A stretch of DNA of 64,000 nt from an uncultured Alphaproteobacteria bacterium (GTDB lineage Bacteria > Pseudomonadota > Alphaproteobacteria > Puniceispirillales > UBA1172). Of this stretch, positions 54,136-64,000 are shown in pieces. The stretch lies in assembly GCA_958431225.1 (NCBI GenBank), contig OY288107.1:1329501-1393500 (forward strand). Direction: 5' to 3'. Every line of letters starts with the position of its first letter. The stretch's first letter is position 1. Both the position numbers and the translations under genes were made by a program. Under the pieces are notes generated by a model. It did not search any database. It saw only the letters and a list, made by a program, of their open reading frames with translations, and was not told the DNA's origin.

Positions 54136-55055
54136 AGCGCGCGCAAATAATCCGCCACCGCCCCTGCCACGAGAATCAGCCCGAGATTACGATTGCTACG
54201 GAATATCCGCCCGGCACCTAGTGCGTCCGCCCCATCAATACGCGCCACTTGCCAGCAGAAATGCCCCGCCCCTACCGCAACCGCTAGCAAAAATGCGGGG
54301 GTATCACTCATCACGCCAAAACCAATCCATCCCGCCACCGCCAAACCATAACTCACCCCGACACCGAATCGCAACCGCCCCCCTAACCACAGAGCCGATG
54401 AGCCTATGCCGATGCGGCGGTCGTCCGCCATATCTTGAATCGCATAAATGGTATCATAGCCAAAAATCCAAAACACCACCCCCCCATAAAGCCAAAACAC
54501 GCGCATATCAGGGTAAGCACCAAACGCCCCCCAACCCAACAACACCCCCCAAGCGAAGGTCAAACCGAGTACGATTTGCGGCAGATTGGTAAAACGTTTC
54601 GCCAAGGGATAGGTGCTGATGAAGGGCAGGGAGGCGATGCCAATCATCACCGCTTCCATGGGAAGTTGCATCAACACAGCTAAGCCAATCCCCCCCAACA
54701 CCGCTAGCAGAATCAGTGCCGAAAATACGCTAATGCGTCCGCTAGCAAGGGGGCGATTTGCCGTGCGCGCGACAGATTTATCAATGTTGCGGTCGCATAA
54801 ATCATTGATGACGCACCCGCCCCCCCGCATCACCACCGCACCGATGAAAAATAGCCCCATTAAACCTACTAAATGCCCGATACCCGCCCCGGCATCGCGC
54901 GCCCCTATGGGCATCACCACCCACGCCGGCAGGAGCAACAGCCACCAACCAATCGGGCGGTCAAAGCGCATCAGAATCGCAATATCGCGGGGCTTTGGCG
55001 GGAGGAATCGCCAAATGCCGTTCGGGTCTATATCGTCAAGCGGTGCCGGTGTCAT
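54132..55055 (-). CDS. ubiA: 4-hydroxybenzoate polyprenyltransferase UbiA
   Basis: Integral membrane prenyltransferase of about 307 residues with about nine membrane segments. The first aspartate motif is GGGCVINDLCDRNIDKSV near residue 85 (NDxxDxxxD) and the second is YDTIYAIQDMADD near 206 (DxxxD region). The ATG at 55055 has AGGGG upstream. It makes the prenylated benzoate precursor of ubiquinone; coq7 at 31523 acts later in the same pathway. Confidence 0.93.
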   Translation of the reverse strand: MTPAPLDDIDPNGIWRFLPPKPRDIAILMRFDRPIGWWLLLLPAWVVMPIGARDAGAGIGHLVGLMGLFFIGAVVMRGGGCVINDLCDRNIDKSVARTANRPLASGRISVFSALILLAVLGGIGLAVLMQLPMEAVMIGIASLPFISTYPLAKRFTNLPQIVLGLTFAWGVLLGWGAFGAYPDMRVFWLYGGVVFWIFGYDTIYAIQDMADDRRIGIGSSALWLGGRLRFGVGVSYGLAVAGWIGFGVMSDTPAFLLAVAVGAGHFCWQVARIDGADALGAGRIFRSNRNLGLILVAGAVADYLRAL

Positions 55056-55113
55056 AGCCCCTATAAACATATTTTTATTGCGCGCCGTCAAGGGCGTATG
55101 TAATGAAAAGGGC

Positions 55114-55860
55114 ATGACTGCGCGCAATCCCCCACGCCTTTATATGTCGGCACCGCTTGAGCCCCGCGCGGATATTACGCCCACGGACGACCAACAACAT
55201 TATCTTTTGCGGGTGTTGCGGTTAAAAGCGGGGGATGCGGTGTTGGTGTTTAATGGCGCGGATGGCGAATTTTTGGCGCGAGTGGTTGCGGCGGGGGCGA
55301 AACGCATCACGTTGAAATTAGAATCGCAACAACGCCCGCCTGAAGCTGCGGGGGATTTGACATTGGCATTTGCGCCTCTACGCCGTCATCGCTTGGAATC
55401 TATGCTGGAAAAAGCGTGTGAGTTGGGGGTGGCGCGCCTCTGCCCTGTCATTACCGAATTCACGCAGAATCCGCGCCTTAATATCCCGCGCCTCACCGCG
55501 ATTACCCGCGAAGCCTCAGAACAATCGGCGCGGGTTTCGGTGCCTGTGCTTGAAGATGCACGGGTTTTTGCGGAATTTATTGCAGATGCCGAGGGCGTGA
55601 TTTGGTGCGATGAGGCTTTAGCGGGGGACAATTCTACGCATTTCCTCACCCGCATGGCTGAACTGCCCCAACTGCCCACGACAATTTTAATCGGTCCTGA
55701 AGGCGGGTTTTCGGATGCGGAACGGCGTTTATTGTTGGCAAAGGAGGGGGTTTATGGGGTATCATTGGGGGGCGGGGTTTTACGCGCGGACACTGCGGCG
55801 GTGGTTGCTCTTGCTCTGTGGCAAGGATTTTATACAAAGCGATTGGAAAATGAATCATGA
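55114..55860 (+). CDS. rsmE: 16S rRNA (uracil1498-N3)-methyltransferase RsmE
   Basis: SPOUT-class methylase of 248 residues. An N-terminal PUA-like domain (HYLLRVLRLKAGDAV) is followed by LEKACELGVARLCPV, IGPEGGFSDAERRLL near residue 193 and the knot region VSLGGGVLRADTAAVVALA near 218. The ATG at 55114 with AAAAGGG just upstream fits; a longer open frame from 54613 runs antisense to ubiA and is rejected. ATGA joins it to gshA. Confidence 0.93.
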   Translation: MTARNPPRLYMSAPLEPRADITPTDDQQHYLLRVLRLKAGDAVLVFNGADGEFLARVVAAGAKRITLKLESQQRPPEAAGDLTLAFAPLRRHRLESMLEKACELGVARLCPVITEFTQNPRLNIPRLTAITREASEQSARVSVPVLEDARVFAEFIADAEGVIWCDEALAGDNSTHFLTRMAELPQLPTTILIGPEGGFSDAERRLLLAKEGVYGVSLGGGVLRADTAAVVALALWQGFYTKRLENES

Positions 55861-57212
55861 CAGAACACGCACCCCTTACACGCGATGCGATGGTGCAATA
55901 CTTTGCCGATGGTGAAAAGCCGCGTGCGAAGTGGGGCATCGGCACGGAACACGAAAAATTGCTATTTGATTGCCAAAGCCACCGCCGTCCTAGTTATGAA
56001 GAATCAGGGGGCATTGGTGCTATTTTGGGGCGCATCGCTGAACTAGATGGCTGGACGCCGATTACCGAACAGGGGCATATCATTGCGCTCAAATATAGCG
56101 ATGGGGCTTCCATTACGCTTGAACCCGGGGGGCAGTTTGAATTATCCGGGGCGGTGTTGCAGAATCTACATCAGACTTGTGCCGAGACCGCCTCGCATCT
56201 GCAACTGATGACGGAGATTATGGACGGCGATTGTATTTGGATGTTGGGGATAGGTTTTGACCCGGTTTGGGCGCGCGATGACATTCCGTGGATGCCCAAA
56301 GGGCGCTATCAAATCATGCGCGATTATATGCCCAAGGTCGGCACCAAGGGGCTGGATATGATGCTCCGCACTTGCACGATTCAGGTGAATCTGGATTTTT
56401 CCAGCGAAGCCGATATGGCAAAAAAATTCCGCACGGCGCTGGCGTTGCAACCTTTGGCGACGGCGATTTTTGCCAATTCGCCCTTTATTGAGGGCAAGCC
56501 ATCGGGGTATTTGTCGGCACGGGCTGCTGCTTGGGTGGATACGGATAGCGCGCGTTCTGGCGTGCCGAGGGCGGTGTTTGATGCGGGGTTTGGCTATGAG
56601 CAATGGGTGGATTATCTGTTGGATGTGCCGATGTATTTTATCCATGACGGCGATTGCTATCGGGATGTTGCAGGCGAATCATTTAGGGATTTTCTGGCGG
56701 GGAATCTGCGCGGGTTTGAAGGACGCTTGCCTAATTTAGCGGATTGGGAAGACCATACGACCACGGCTTTCCCCGAGGTGCGGTTGAAGCGGTTTTTGGA
56801 AATGCGCGGGGCTGATGGCGGTGATTGGGGGATGATTTGCGCGCTCCCCGCCTTTTGGGTAGGGTTGCTTTATGACGATGAGGCATTAGATGAAGCAAGT
56901 GCGCTAGTGAAAAATCTAGGCGCGGAAGATGTGCTGAACGGACGGATGAGCGCGGCGAAAGACGGCTTAAAGGGGCAGTTGGGCGGCTATGATATGGCGC
57001 AACTTGCAGGAGAGGTGCTGAATCTAGCGGAGGCAGGTTTGCGTAGGCGGGGGTGCATCAATGATAGCGGTGATGATGAGAGCCTTTATCTGCAACCCAT
57101 AAAAAGCCTGATAGATAAAGGCGAGACCCAAGCCGACCGACTATTGGCAGAGTATTATGATGCGTGGAATCAAGATGTGCGTCCGCTATATGACGCGCAT
57201 CGCCTGAAATAG
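55857..57212 (+). CDS. gshA: Glutamate-cysteine ligase, plant/alphaproteobacterial class
   Basis: First enzyme of glutathione synthesis, 451 residues, of the class II (GCS2-like) type found in plants and alphaproteobacteria. Visible features are KWGIGTEHEKLLFD near residue 24, LEPGGQFELSG near 85 (metal and substrate glutamates), MLRTCTIQVNLDF near 165 and the WADHLTT-equivalent DWEDHTTTAFPEVRLK near 296. It overlaps rsmE by four bases. chaC at 33273 would degrade the product. Confidence 0.93.
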   Translation: MTEHAPLTRDAMVQYFADGEKPRAKWGIGTEHEKLLFDCQSHRRPSYEESGGIGAILGRIAELDGWTPITEQGHIIALKYSDGASITLEPGGQFELSGAVLQNLHQTCAETASHLQLMTEIMDGDCIWMLGIGFDPVWARDDIPWMPKGRYQIMRDYMPKVGTKGLDMMLRTCTIQVNLDFSSEADMAKKFRTALALQPLATAIFANSPFIEGKPSGYLSARAAAWVDTDSARSGVPRAVFDAGFGYEQWVDYLLDVPMYFIHDGDCYRDVAGESFRDFLAGNLRGFEGRLPNLADWEDHTTTAFPEVRLKRFLEMRGADGGDWGMICALPAFWVGLLYDDEALDEASALVKNLGAEDVLNGRMSAAKDGLKGQLGGYDMAQLAGEVLNLAEAGLRRRGCINDSGDDESLYLQPIKSLIDKGETQADRLLAEYYDAWNQDVRPLYDAHRLK

Positions 57213-57240
57213 GTTTTGAAAATAGGTTTTGAAATAGGTG
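57206..57240 (+). repeat. Three imperfect direct repeats at the gshA end
   Basis: GAAATAGGTTTT, GAAAATAGGTTTT and GAAATAGGTG follow each other (57206-57217, 57218-57230, 57231-57240). The first includes the gshA stop codon, and the third supplies an AGGTGG that may serve as the ribosome-binding site of the next gene. It looks like local slippage duplication. Confidence 0.7.
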
Positions 57241-57250
57241 GTGTAGTGCA

Positions 57251-58459
57251 ATGATGCCCGGATTATTATTGGTAGTGTTCGTGAATTTCATCGGTGTCGG
57301 TGCGTTGATTCCGGTGCTTCCCTATGCGGTGATTGATGAGGCGGGGGCGAGCGAGACCGTGATGACATTGTTATTGGCATCATTTGCCTTGGCGATGATG
57401 GTTGGTGCGCCGATTCTGGGGCGCCTGTCGGATTATTTCGGGCGGCGGCAGGTGTTGCTGACCTCCATTTTATTGAGCGCGCTTGGGCATATTTGTTTCG
57501 CGCTGACTACGGATATTACGTTGATGTTTATGGCACGGATTCTGACCGGGCTAGCCTCGGGGAGTATCGGCGTCATCCAAGCCATCATCACCGACACCAC
57601 CCCGCCCGAAGAACGTTCAAGGGCGATTGGTTTGTTGGGGGCGTTTGTTGGGTTGGGGTTTGTTGCGGGTCCGGCTTTTGGTGGGTTGCTGTCGGGTTAT
57701 GGCGGGGCGGTGCATACGATTCCTTTTTTGCTGGCAGGAGGGTTAGCGTTTATCGGGTTTTTGATCGCGCTTTATGCCGTGCCTGAGAGCAAAGGCGAAA
57801 GCCGCCCGCGTCCGCTTTCGTGGTTTAGGCGGTTCGTGTTGTTGCGGGTGAGTGGGCTATTTATGTTCGGTTTGGCGGTGTTTTTGTTGAATCTAGCCTT
57901 CGCACAAATTGAGGCATCATTCACCTTAGTATTAAAAGATGTCATGGCATATACGAGCCGTCATACCGGCTATGTGTTCACGTGGGTGGGGGTGGTCATC
58001 ATCGTCGTGCAGGGCGTTTTTATCGGGCGCATCACGCGCAGATTTTCGGAATTGGGGGCATCGACCACCGGGGCGTTTTTATTGGTGGTGGGGCAGGTGC
58101 TGACGATGCTGATGGTGGGGAGTGCGTTGTGGTTTTTCCTGCCATCTTTATGGCCGATGATGATCTGCACGACTTTGGTGTGTGTAGGTTTTGCGCTAGC
58201 CAATCCAACCCTAACTTCCGCCGCGAGTCAGGTGATTCGCAAAGGCGAAATCGGCAGTATTATGGGGGCGATTCAATCCATGGGCTCGCTAGGGCAGGTG
58301 CTAGGTTTGGTGATAGCAGGACCGCTTTATGAACTAGGCGGCGGGGTCATGACGTTTGGTTTCGGCAGTTTCATCAGTTTTTTGTTGTTGCTAGTGATGA
58401 GTAATATGCTGTTTTATCCACGCCGCCGCCGTCACCACGCAAAACCTCTTTTGAAATAA
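57251..58459 (+). CDS. MFS transporter, TetA-like drug:H+ antiporter subfamily
   Basis: A 402-residue protein with 12 predicted membrane segments. Motif A between segments 2 and 3 is GRLSDYFGRRQVLL near residue 57, ARILTGLASGSIGVIQAIITD near 97 matches the segment 4-5 region of drug exporters, and VGLGFVAGPAFGGLLSGYG near 137 matches antiporter motif C. These are TetA-type features, but the natural substrate is unknown and no resistance can be claimed. The ATG at 57251 is followed by another at 57254. A structured RNA candidate lies just downstream. Confidence 0.85.
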   Translation: MMPGLLLVVFVNFIGVGALIPVLPYAVIDEAGASETVMTLLLASFALAMMVGAPILGRLSDYFGRRQVLLTSILLSALGHICFALTTDITLMFMARILTGLASGSIGVIQAIITDTTPPEERSRAIGLLGAFVGLGFVAGPAFGGLLSGYGGAVHTIPFLLAGGLAFIGFLIALYAVPESKGESRPRPLSWFRRFVLLRVSGLFMFGLAVFLLNLAFAQIEASFTLVLKDVMAYTSRHTGYVFTWVGVVIIVVQGVFIGRITRRFSELGASTTGAFLLVVGQVLTMLMVGSALWFFLPSLWPMMICTTLVCVGFALANPTLTSAASQVIRKGEIGSIMGAIQSMGSLGQVLGLVIAGPLYELGGGVMTFGFGSFISFLLLLVMSNMLFYPRRRRHHAKPLLK

Positions 58460-58500
58460 TTGTGCTTTCCAAATTGTTGTGGGTGCTATAAAGTCGCCCT

Positions 58501-58627
58501 TGCCAGAATCACTAGTAGTGAGCCGTCTGTCGGGTTGCTCACTAAATACAACACCCCTTGGGGGAATAGGTGGGACTTGTCTTAGCTACTAGTGTTCTGG
58601 CGAAACAGCCCGGCGCTTTGCGTCGGG
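58501..58627 (+). ncRNA. Structured RNA candidate upstream of the secreted nuclease gene
   Basis: A long closing helix is visible: GCCAGAA (58502-58508) and CACTAGTAG (58510-58518) pair with CTACTAGTG (58586-58594) and TTCTGGC (58595-58601), 16 pairs with one bulged T. Inside are a hairpin GTGAGC/GCTCAC (58518-58523 with 58537-58542) and a second interrupted one, ACAA-CACC with GGTG-TTGT (58548-58555 with 58569-58580). A third hairpin, CCCGGCGC-TTT-GCGTCGGG (58609-58627), follows. An extended -10 (TGcTATAAA, 58484-58492) would start transcription near 58499. No known riboswitch class is recognised. It may be a cis-acting leader of the nuclease gene or a free small RNA. Confidence 0.55.
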
Positions 58628-58654
58628 AAAACGTAGCAACAGAAGGACAAGACA

Positions 58655-59182
58655 ATGCGACTTTTCATTATTACCATTACCGCCCTATGCGTTTTCACCG
58701 CCTCCGCCCATAGTGCCGAGCCTCTGGTTTTGAATTCAAAAAATTGGCGCATTATTGATGGCGATACGATTTATGTTGATGACTATAAAATTCGCTTGAT
58801 AGGCATTGAAGCCCCGGAACGCACGCAGAATTGTCGTGATGCTGATGGTAAAAAATGGGCTTGTGGTAAGCGGGCGGGGGATGCTGTTCGGGAGATTTTG
58901 GAGAAGCACGGACAGGGAATTCAATGCACGATTCATGGTGGCGGGTATTATGGACGGCTTTTGGGGGAATGCTTTGCTGGGGATTCTGGGGATGGGGTGG
59001 ATTTGCAAAAAATGCTGGTGCGTCAGGGTTTGGCTCTATCATCGCGGGGGCGGTATGATGATGAGGAAATCCACGCCCAAAAACTTTGCCTCGGTATGTG
59101 GGCGGGGGCGTTTGCTGAACCTAAAGAATGGCGCAATGGCAATCGGCGCATGCACGACCGCGCACCCGAACATTGCCCCTAG
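58655..59182 (+). CDS. Secreted thermonuclease-like protein (SNase domain)
   Basis: A 175-residue protein with an N-terminal signal peptide ending about residue 20 (TASAHSA). The staphylococcal nuclease fold follows: DGDTIYVDDYKIRLIGIEAPE (around residues 35-55, quoted in part) carries the Ca2+-binding aspartate, the first arginine and the catalytic glutamate, and YYGRLLGECF the second arginine. The usual second metal aspartate (IDAPE) is replaced by Glu (IEAPE). Cysteines near the C-terminus suggest disulfides. AGAAGGA lies 8 bases before the ATG, and the structured RNA just upstream may control it. Stops of this gene and tldD overlap by 4. Confidence 0.88.
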   Translation: MRLFIITITALCVFTASAHSAEPLVLNSKNWRIIDGDTIYVDDYKIRLIGIEAPERTQNCRDADGKKWACGKRAGDAVREILEKHGQGIQCTIHGGGYYGRLLGECFAGDSGDGVDLQKMLVRQGLALSSRGRYDDEEIHAQKLCLGMWAGAFAEPKEWRNGNRRMHDRAPEHCP

Positions 59183-60618
59183 CCTATATCAGTTCCGCCA
59201 ATGGTGATACCCCCCATTTTCAGCGTCGGTTGCCCGACACCAACAGGCACGCCCTGACCCGCCTTACCGCAGGTGCCAACGCCATTATCCAATTTGAGAT
59301 TATCGCCTATCATCGTAATTTTACTCATCGCATCAGGACCATTGCCGATTAGCGTTGCGCCCTTTACCGGCGCACCGATTTTGCCATTTTCAATTAAGTA
59401 GGCTTCGGATGCCGAAAACACGAATTTCCCGCTGGTAATATCCACCTGACCGCCCCCGAAATTCACCGCATACAGCCCCTTTTTCACCGATTGGATGATT
59501 TCCTCATGGCTATGGTTGCCACTCATCATAAAGGTATTCGTCATACGTGGCATCGGGGCGTGGGCGAATGATTCGCGCCTGCCATTGCCGGTCGGCTCTA
59601 CCCCCATTAGCCTTGCATTTTGGCGGTCCTGCATATAGCCGACCAAGATGCCGTCCTCAATCAGCACATTGCGCCTTGATGCCGTGCCTTCATCGTCTAT
59701 CGTAATAGAACCCCGACGATTTTCTATGGTGCCGTCATCCACGACGCTGACGCCTTTGGATGCCACTTGTTCGCCCATGCGTCCGCTAAATAGGGAAGTG
59801 CCTTTGCGGTTGAAATCGCCCTCAAGCCCATGCCCTACCGCCTCGTGCAACATCACCCCGGGCCAGCCCGAACCTAGCACCACCTCTAATTCGCCGGCCG
59901 GGGCAGCGATGGATTCTAGATTGACACGGGCTTGGCGGATGGCTTCATCTATCTCGGCTTGCCATGCTTTTGGGTCTAGCCATTGGTCAAACATGACGCG
60001 CCCGCCGGCACCGCTTGACCCGCCCTCCATGCGTCCGTTTTTTTCCATCACCACCGATACATTTAAGCGCACTAGGGGGCGAATATCGGCAGCCTGAAAC
60101 CCATCAGGACGCATGATGCGAATCGCCCGCCATTCGCTTGCGATGCTGATGCTCACCTGTTTCACCAAAGGGTCGCGCCCCCTTGCGTAGGCATCCATTT
60201 CCTCAATCAATTTGACTTTTGCCGTGAAATCGGTGGCTTCTAGGGGGTTTTCGTCACTATAAAGGGGCGTGTTGTGTCCGCCCTCGGGGGCTAGGTTGAA
60301 TGTGCCACCATAGCCCTGATTTACCGCCTTAATCGTGTTGCTCGCGCGTTTTATAGCGTCTAGCGTCATGGCATCCGAATGCGCGTAGCCGTGGGCTTCC
60401 CCGGCTAGCCCCCGCAAGCCGAAACCTAGCGAACGATCATAATTGCTCGCCTTCATGCGTCCATCATCAAAGGCTAGGGATTCGCTGTGGCTTTCTTCCA
60501 AAAATAACTCGCCATCATCACCCCCCGCCAACGCATCGCTGACCAACGGCATGACGCTTTCTTCCGTCAATTCGGTGTTGTCAAAAAATAACGTGTTGGT
60601 TTTACTAATCGCATCCAT
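59179..60618 (-). CDS. tldD: Metalloprotease TldD
   Basis: Catalytic subunit of 479 residues. The zinc site is HEAVGHGLEGD near residue 260 (HExxxH) with the third ligand, a cysteine, in GVGTCGKAGQGVPVG near 450. The N-terminal ESHSESLAFDDGRMK and GFGLRGL blocks are family features. With PmbA (51787-53124) it forms the heterodimeric protease involved in peptide maturation and antitoxin turnover. The gene is divergent from coxB, with 185 bases between them. Confidence 0.95.
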   Translation of the reverse strand: MDAISKTNTLFFDNTELTEESVMPLVSDALAGGDDGELFLEESHSESLAFDDGRMKASNYDRSLGFGLRGLAGEAHGYAHSDAMTLDAIKRASNTIKAVNQGYGGTFNLAPEGGHNTPLYSDENPLEATDFTAKVKLIEEMDAYARGRDPLVKQVSISIASEWRAIRIMRPDGFQAADIRPLVRLNVSVVMEKNGRMEGGSSGAGGRVMFDQWLDPKAWQAEIDEAIRQARVNLESIAAPAGELEVVLGSGWPGVMLHEAVGHGLEGDFNRKGTSLFSGRMGEQVASKGVSVVDDGTIENRRGSITIDDEGTASRRNVLIEDGILVGYMQDRQNARLMGVEPTGNGRRESFAHAPMPRMTNTFMMSGNHSHEEIIQSVKKGLYAVNFGGGQVDITSGKFVFSASEAYLIENGKIGAPVKGATLIGNGPDAMSKITMIGDNLKLDNGVGTCGKAGQGVPVGVGQPTLKMGGITIGGTDIG

Positions 60619-60803
60619 AGGCGCAGTTATACGCTATGCACCCGCAAAATCAAAAGCAAAAATATACCGCGAAAAATAGGTGCGACTTTTTCTCGCGGGG
60701 GGGGCGGTGGTTTTTTCTTGCCAAAAGCGTTATATTTTGTGGCATCATTGCGCCTTAAATGCTAGGAATGGAATCTGTAATGTTTTTTGAAGGGGGCTAG
60801 ATA

Positions 60804-61595
60804 ATGGCGATGAAACGATGGATGCTTGGTTTTTGCTTTATACTGCTGGCTGGTTCGGCGTATGGGGCAGTGCCTGAACCTTGGCAGATTGGCTTGCAAC
60901 CGCCCGCCGGGTCGGTCGCCGAGAAAGCCAATGATTTACACAATCTGCTCCTAGTCATTACCGGGGCGATTTGTGTTTTGGTGTTGGGGCTTTTGGTCTA
61001 TATCGGCGTGCGTTTTCGGGCGGATAGGAATCCCACCCCGTCTAAAACCACGCATAATCCGATTCTTGAAGTAGTCTGGACGGTGATTCCGGTGATTATT
61101 TTGGTGGTTATTGCCGTGCCGTCATTCCGTCTGCTATATTATCAAGACCGCACCGATGCCACCGATATGACCATCAAAATCACCGGCGCGCAATGGTATT
61201 GGAATTACGAATACCCCGATGAAGGCATCGCTTTTGACAGCTATATGATTGACGAATCAGAACTCGCAGACGGGCAGAAACGCTTGCTTGATGTGGATAA
61301 TCCGATGGTCGTCCCCGAAGGCACGCGCATTAAATTTTTGATTGTTGGCGTGGATGTTATGCACTCATTTTTCGTGCCGTCCTTGGGGGTGCAGAAATAC
61401 ACCGTGGTCGGACGCACCAATGAGGCTTGGGTGGATGTGCCGCCGGGCGCGAAAACTTACTACGGGCAGTGCAATCAGATTTGCGGGACGAATCACGCCT
61501 ATATGCCGATTGTCATTGAGGCGGTATCCGAGGCGGATTATCAAACTTGGCTGGCTCGGGCGAAACAAGATTTCACCCTCGCATCAGTGCAATAA
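60804..61595 (+). CDS. coxB: Cytochrome c oxidase subunit II CoxB
   Basis: A 263-residue subunit with an N-terminal signal peptide (to about residue 22), two membrane segments and a periplasmic cupredoxin domain. The CuA site is GVDVMHSFFVPSLG near residue 183 and YGQCNQICGTNHAYMPI near 220, with both cysteines, the histidines and methionine in place. AAGGGGG lies 9 bases before the ATG. It starts the coxB-coxA-ctaB operon of an aa3-type oxidase. Cytochrome c is the likely donor. Confidence 0.97.
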   Translation: MAMKRWMLGFCFILLAGSAYGAVPEPWQIGLQPPAGSVAEKANDLHNLLLVITGAICVLVLGLLVYIGVRFRADRNPTPSKTTHNPILEVVWTVIPVIILVVIAVPSFRLLYYQDRTDATDMTIKITGAQWYWNYEYPDEGIAFDSYMIDESELADGQKRLLDVDNPMVVPEGTRIKFLIVGVDVMHSFFVPSLGVQKYTVVGRTNEAWVDVPPGAKTYYGQCNQICGTNHAYMPIVIEAVSEADYQTWLARAKQDFTLASVQ

Positions 61596-61601
61596 TTTTA
61601 A

Positions 61602-63206
<1,605 letters not shown>

Positions 63207-63217
63207 GAGGAGGGGCG

Positions 63218-64000
63218 ATGACACCGGCAACCGCATCCACCGCCTATCTAGCCGCACCCGAAGACTATCTAGCGTTGATGAAACCGCGCGTGATGAGTCT
63301 GGTGATTTTCACCGCGCTCATTGGCATGGTGCTGGCACCGATGACCACGCATCCGCTTCTGTTGGTGATTTCCTTGCTGGCGATTGCGGCGGGGGCAGGC
63401 GCGGCGGGCGCGCTCAATCAATGGTATGACCGCGATATTGACGCGCTGATGACGCGCACGGCGCACCGCCCCTTGCCAAAAGGCTTGGTGCATGCTGATG
63501 AAGCTTTGAGCCTTGGGGTGGTGGTTGGGTTGTTGTCGGTGTTGGTGTTGGGCTTTGCTGGGGGGTTCGGTGCGGCGGCATTGTTGGGTTTTACCATTTT
63601 CTTTTATAGCGTCATTTACACGATTTGGCTTAAACGTAGCACCGCGCAAAACATAGTCATTGGCGGGGCGGCGGGGGCGTTTCCGCCGGCGATTGGCTGG
63701 CTGGCGGCGGGGGGCGGTATTGGCGTTGAACCTTTATTGCTGTTTTTGATGATTTTCGCATGGACGCCGCCGCATTTCTGGGCGTTGGCACTGGTGCGGA
63801 ATGACGATTATAGCCGTGCCAATGTGCCGATGTATCCGGTGGTGCATGGGTCTCGTGCCACCAAGAATCAGATTGTGTTTTATGCGGTGCTGACGGCTTT
63901 GGCAGGAATCGCCCCGGCATTTGTCGGCATGGCAGGGGGGGCGTATTTGGCTTTGGCATCGGTGTTGGGATTGCGTTTTGTGCAGTTGGCGGTGCTGTGT
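63218..64000 (+). CDS. ctaB: Protoheme IX farnesyltransferase CtaB (partial, 3' end outside window)
   Basis: Membrane prenyltransferase that makes heme O from heme B for the oxidase. The visible 261 residues contain [21 protein letters not shown] near residue 67 (the NxxxDxxxD motif) and the later [16 protein letters not shown] near 206 (second aspartate region) among about seven membrane segments. A strong ribosome-binding site (GAGGAGGGG) precedes the ATG at 63218. The reading frame is open to the window end. Confidence 0.96.
   Translation, partial: MTPATASTAYLAAPEDYLALMKPRVMSLVIFTALIGMVLAPMTTHPLLLVISLLAIAAGAGAAGALNQWYDRDIDALMTRTAHRPLPKGLVHADEALSLGVVVGLLSVLVLGFAGGFGAAALLGFTIFFYSVIYTIWLKRSTAQNIVIGGAAGAFPPAIGWLAAGGGIGVEPLLLFLMIFAWTPPHFWALALVRNDDYSRANVPMYPVVHGSRATKNQIVFYAVLTALAGIAPAFVGMAGGAYLALASVLGLRFVQLAVLC

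Noticed and set aside
54613-55113. Long 5' extension of rsmE
   Set aside because: It is antisense to ubiA, and the RsmE family match begins only at 55114.
58609-58627. Intrinsic terminator for the MFS gene
   Set aside because: The hairpin is strong but is followed by AAAACG rather than a U-run, so it is treated as part of the structured RNA leader.

Overview
The window looks like a chromosomal stretch of an alphaproteobacterium. This rests on the mix of families: a plant-type (class II) glutamate-cysteine ligase, a COQ7-type hydroxylase, a DUF3035 lipoprotein next to lspA, a DUF6732 protein, a coxB-coxA-ctaB operon beside tldD, and a large cobalamin cluster. GC content is moderately high by eye, coding density is very high, and many neighbouring genes overlap by 1-14 bases (ATGA or TAATG junctions). 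No rRNA, CRISPR array, phage or insertion sequence was seen. No gap between genes exceeds about 300 bases.

Layout. 1-4658 (minus): branched-chain amino acid-type ABC transporter, livK-G-F-H-M, with livM cut by the window edge. 4803-23831: cobalamin (vitamin B12) corrin-ring cluster, in order cobW, cobN, cobO, cobQ, (an MGMT-like gene and cbiB on the minus strand), a structured RNA candidate, DUF6732, cbiX, cobH, cobL, cobI, cbiG-cobJ fusion, cobM, (cobB and cobA on the minus strand), cbiD, cobK. 23814-25010: an aspartate-type aminotransferase. 25056-26469: a compact, apparently foreign type II restriction-modification pair (HNH nuclease and DPPY methyltransferase) whose methyltransferase begins with a 24-bp tandem repeat. 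26575-33122: mixed housekeeping genes (glyoxalase, MFS, moaA, gluQRS, esterase, HNH protein, COQ7, DsbB, YqaA). 33144-33230: tRNA-Leu(CAA) with a good promoter. 33273-46116: chaC, mscS, ribF-ileS-lspA-DUF3035-mutL, rsmD/rluB, tadA, purD, xseA. 46113-51139: lipid A/LPS core genes lpxL-like, lpxK, waaA and a divergent msbA. 51144-60618: a tyrosine-phosphatase-like gene, pmbA, argC, ubiA, rsmE, gshA, an MFS exporter, a second structured RNA candidate, a secreted nuclease, tldD. 60804-64000: terminal oxidase genes coxB, coxA and the 5' part of ctaB.

How the genes work together. The cob/cbi genes cover nearly all corrin methylations and rearrangements, a,c-diamidation, adenosylation and cobyric acid formation. 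They mix anaerobic-route proteins (CbiX, CbiD, CbiG) with the late-insertion cobaltochelatase subunit CobN. CobW, CbiX and the small DUF6732 protein are histidine-rich and probably handle the metal. LpxL, LpxK, WaaA and MsbA make and flip lipid A-Kdo. UbiA and COQ7 serve ubiquinone synthesis, which feeds the oxidase at the right edge. TldD and PmbA form the known heteromeric protease, although their genes are 6 kb apart here.

The most interesting unexplained signals are the two structured RNA candidates (13190-13293 and 58501-58627), the hybrid cobalamin gene set, and the restriction-modification island with its tandem-repeat start.
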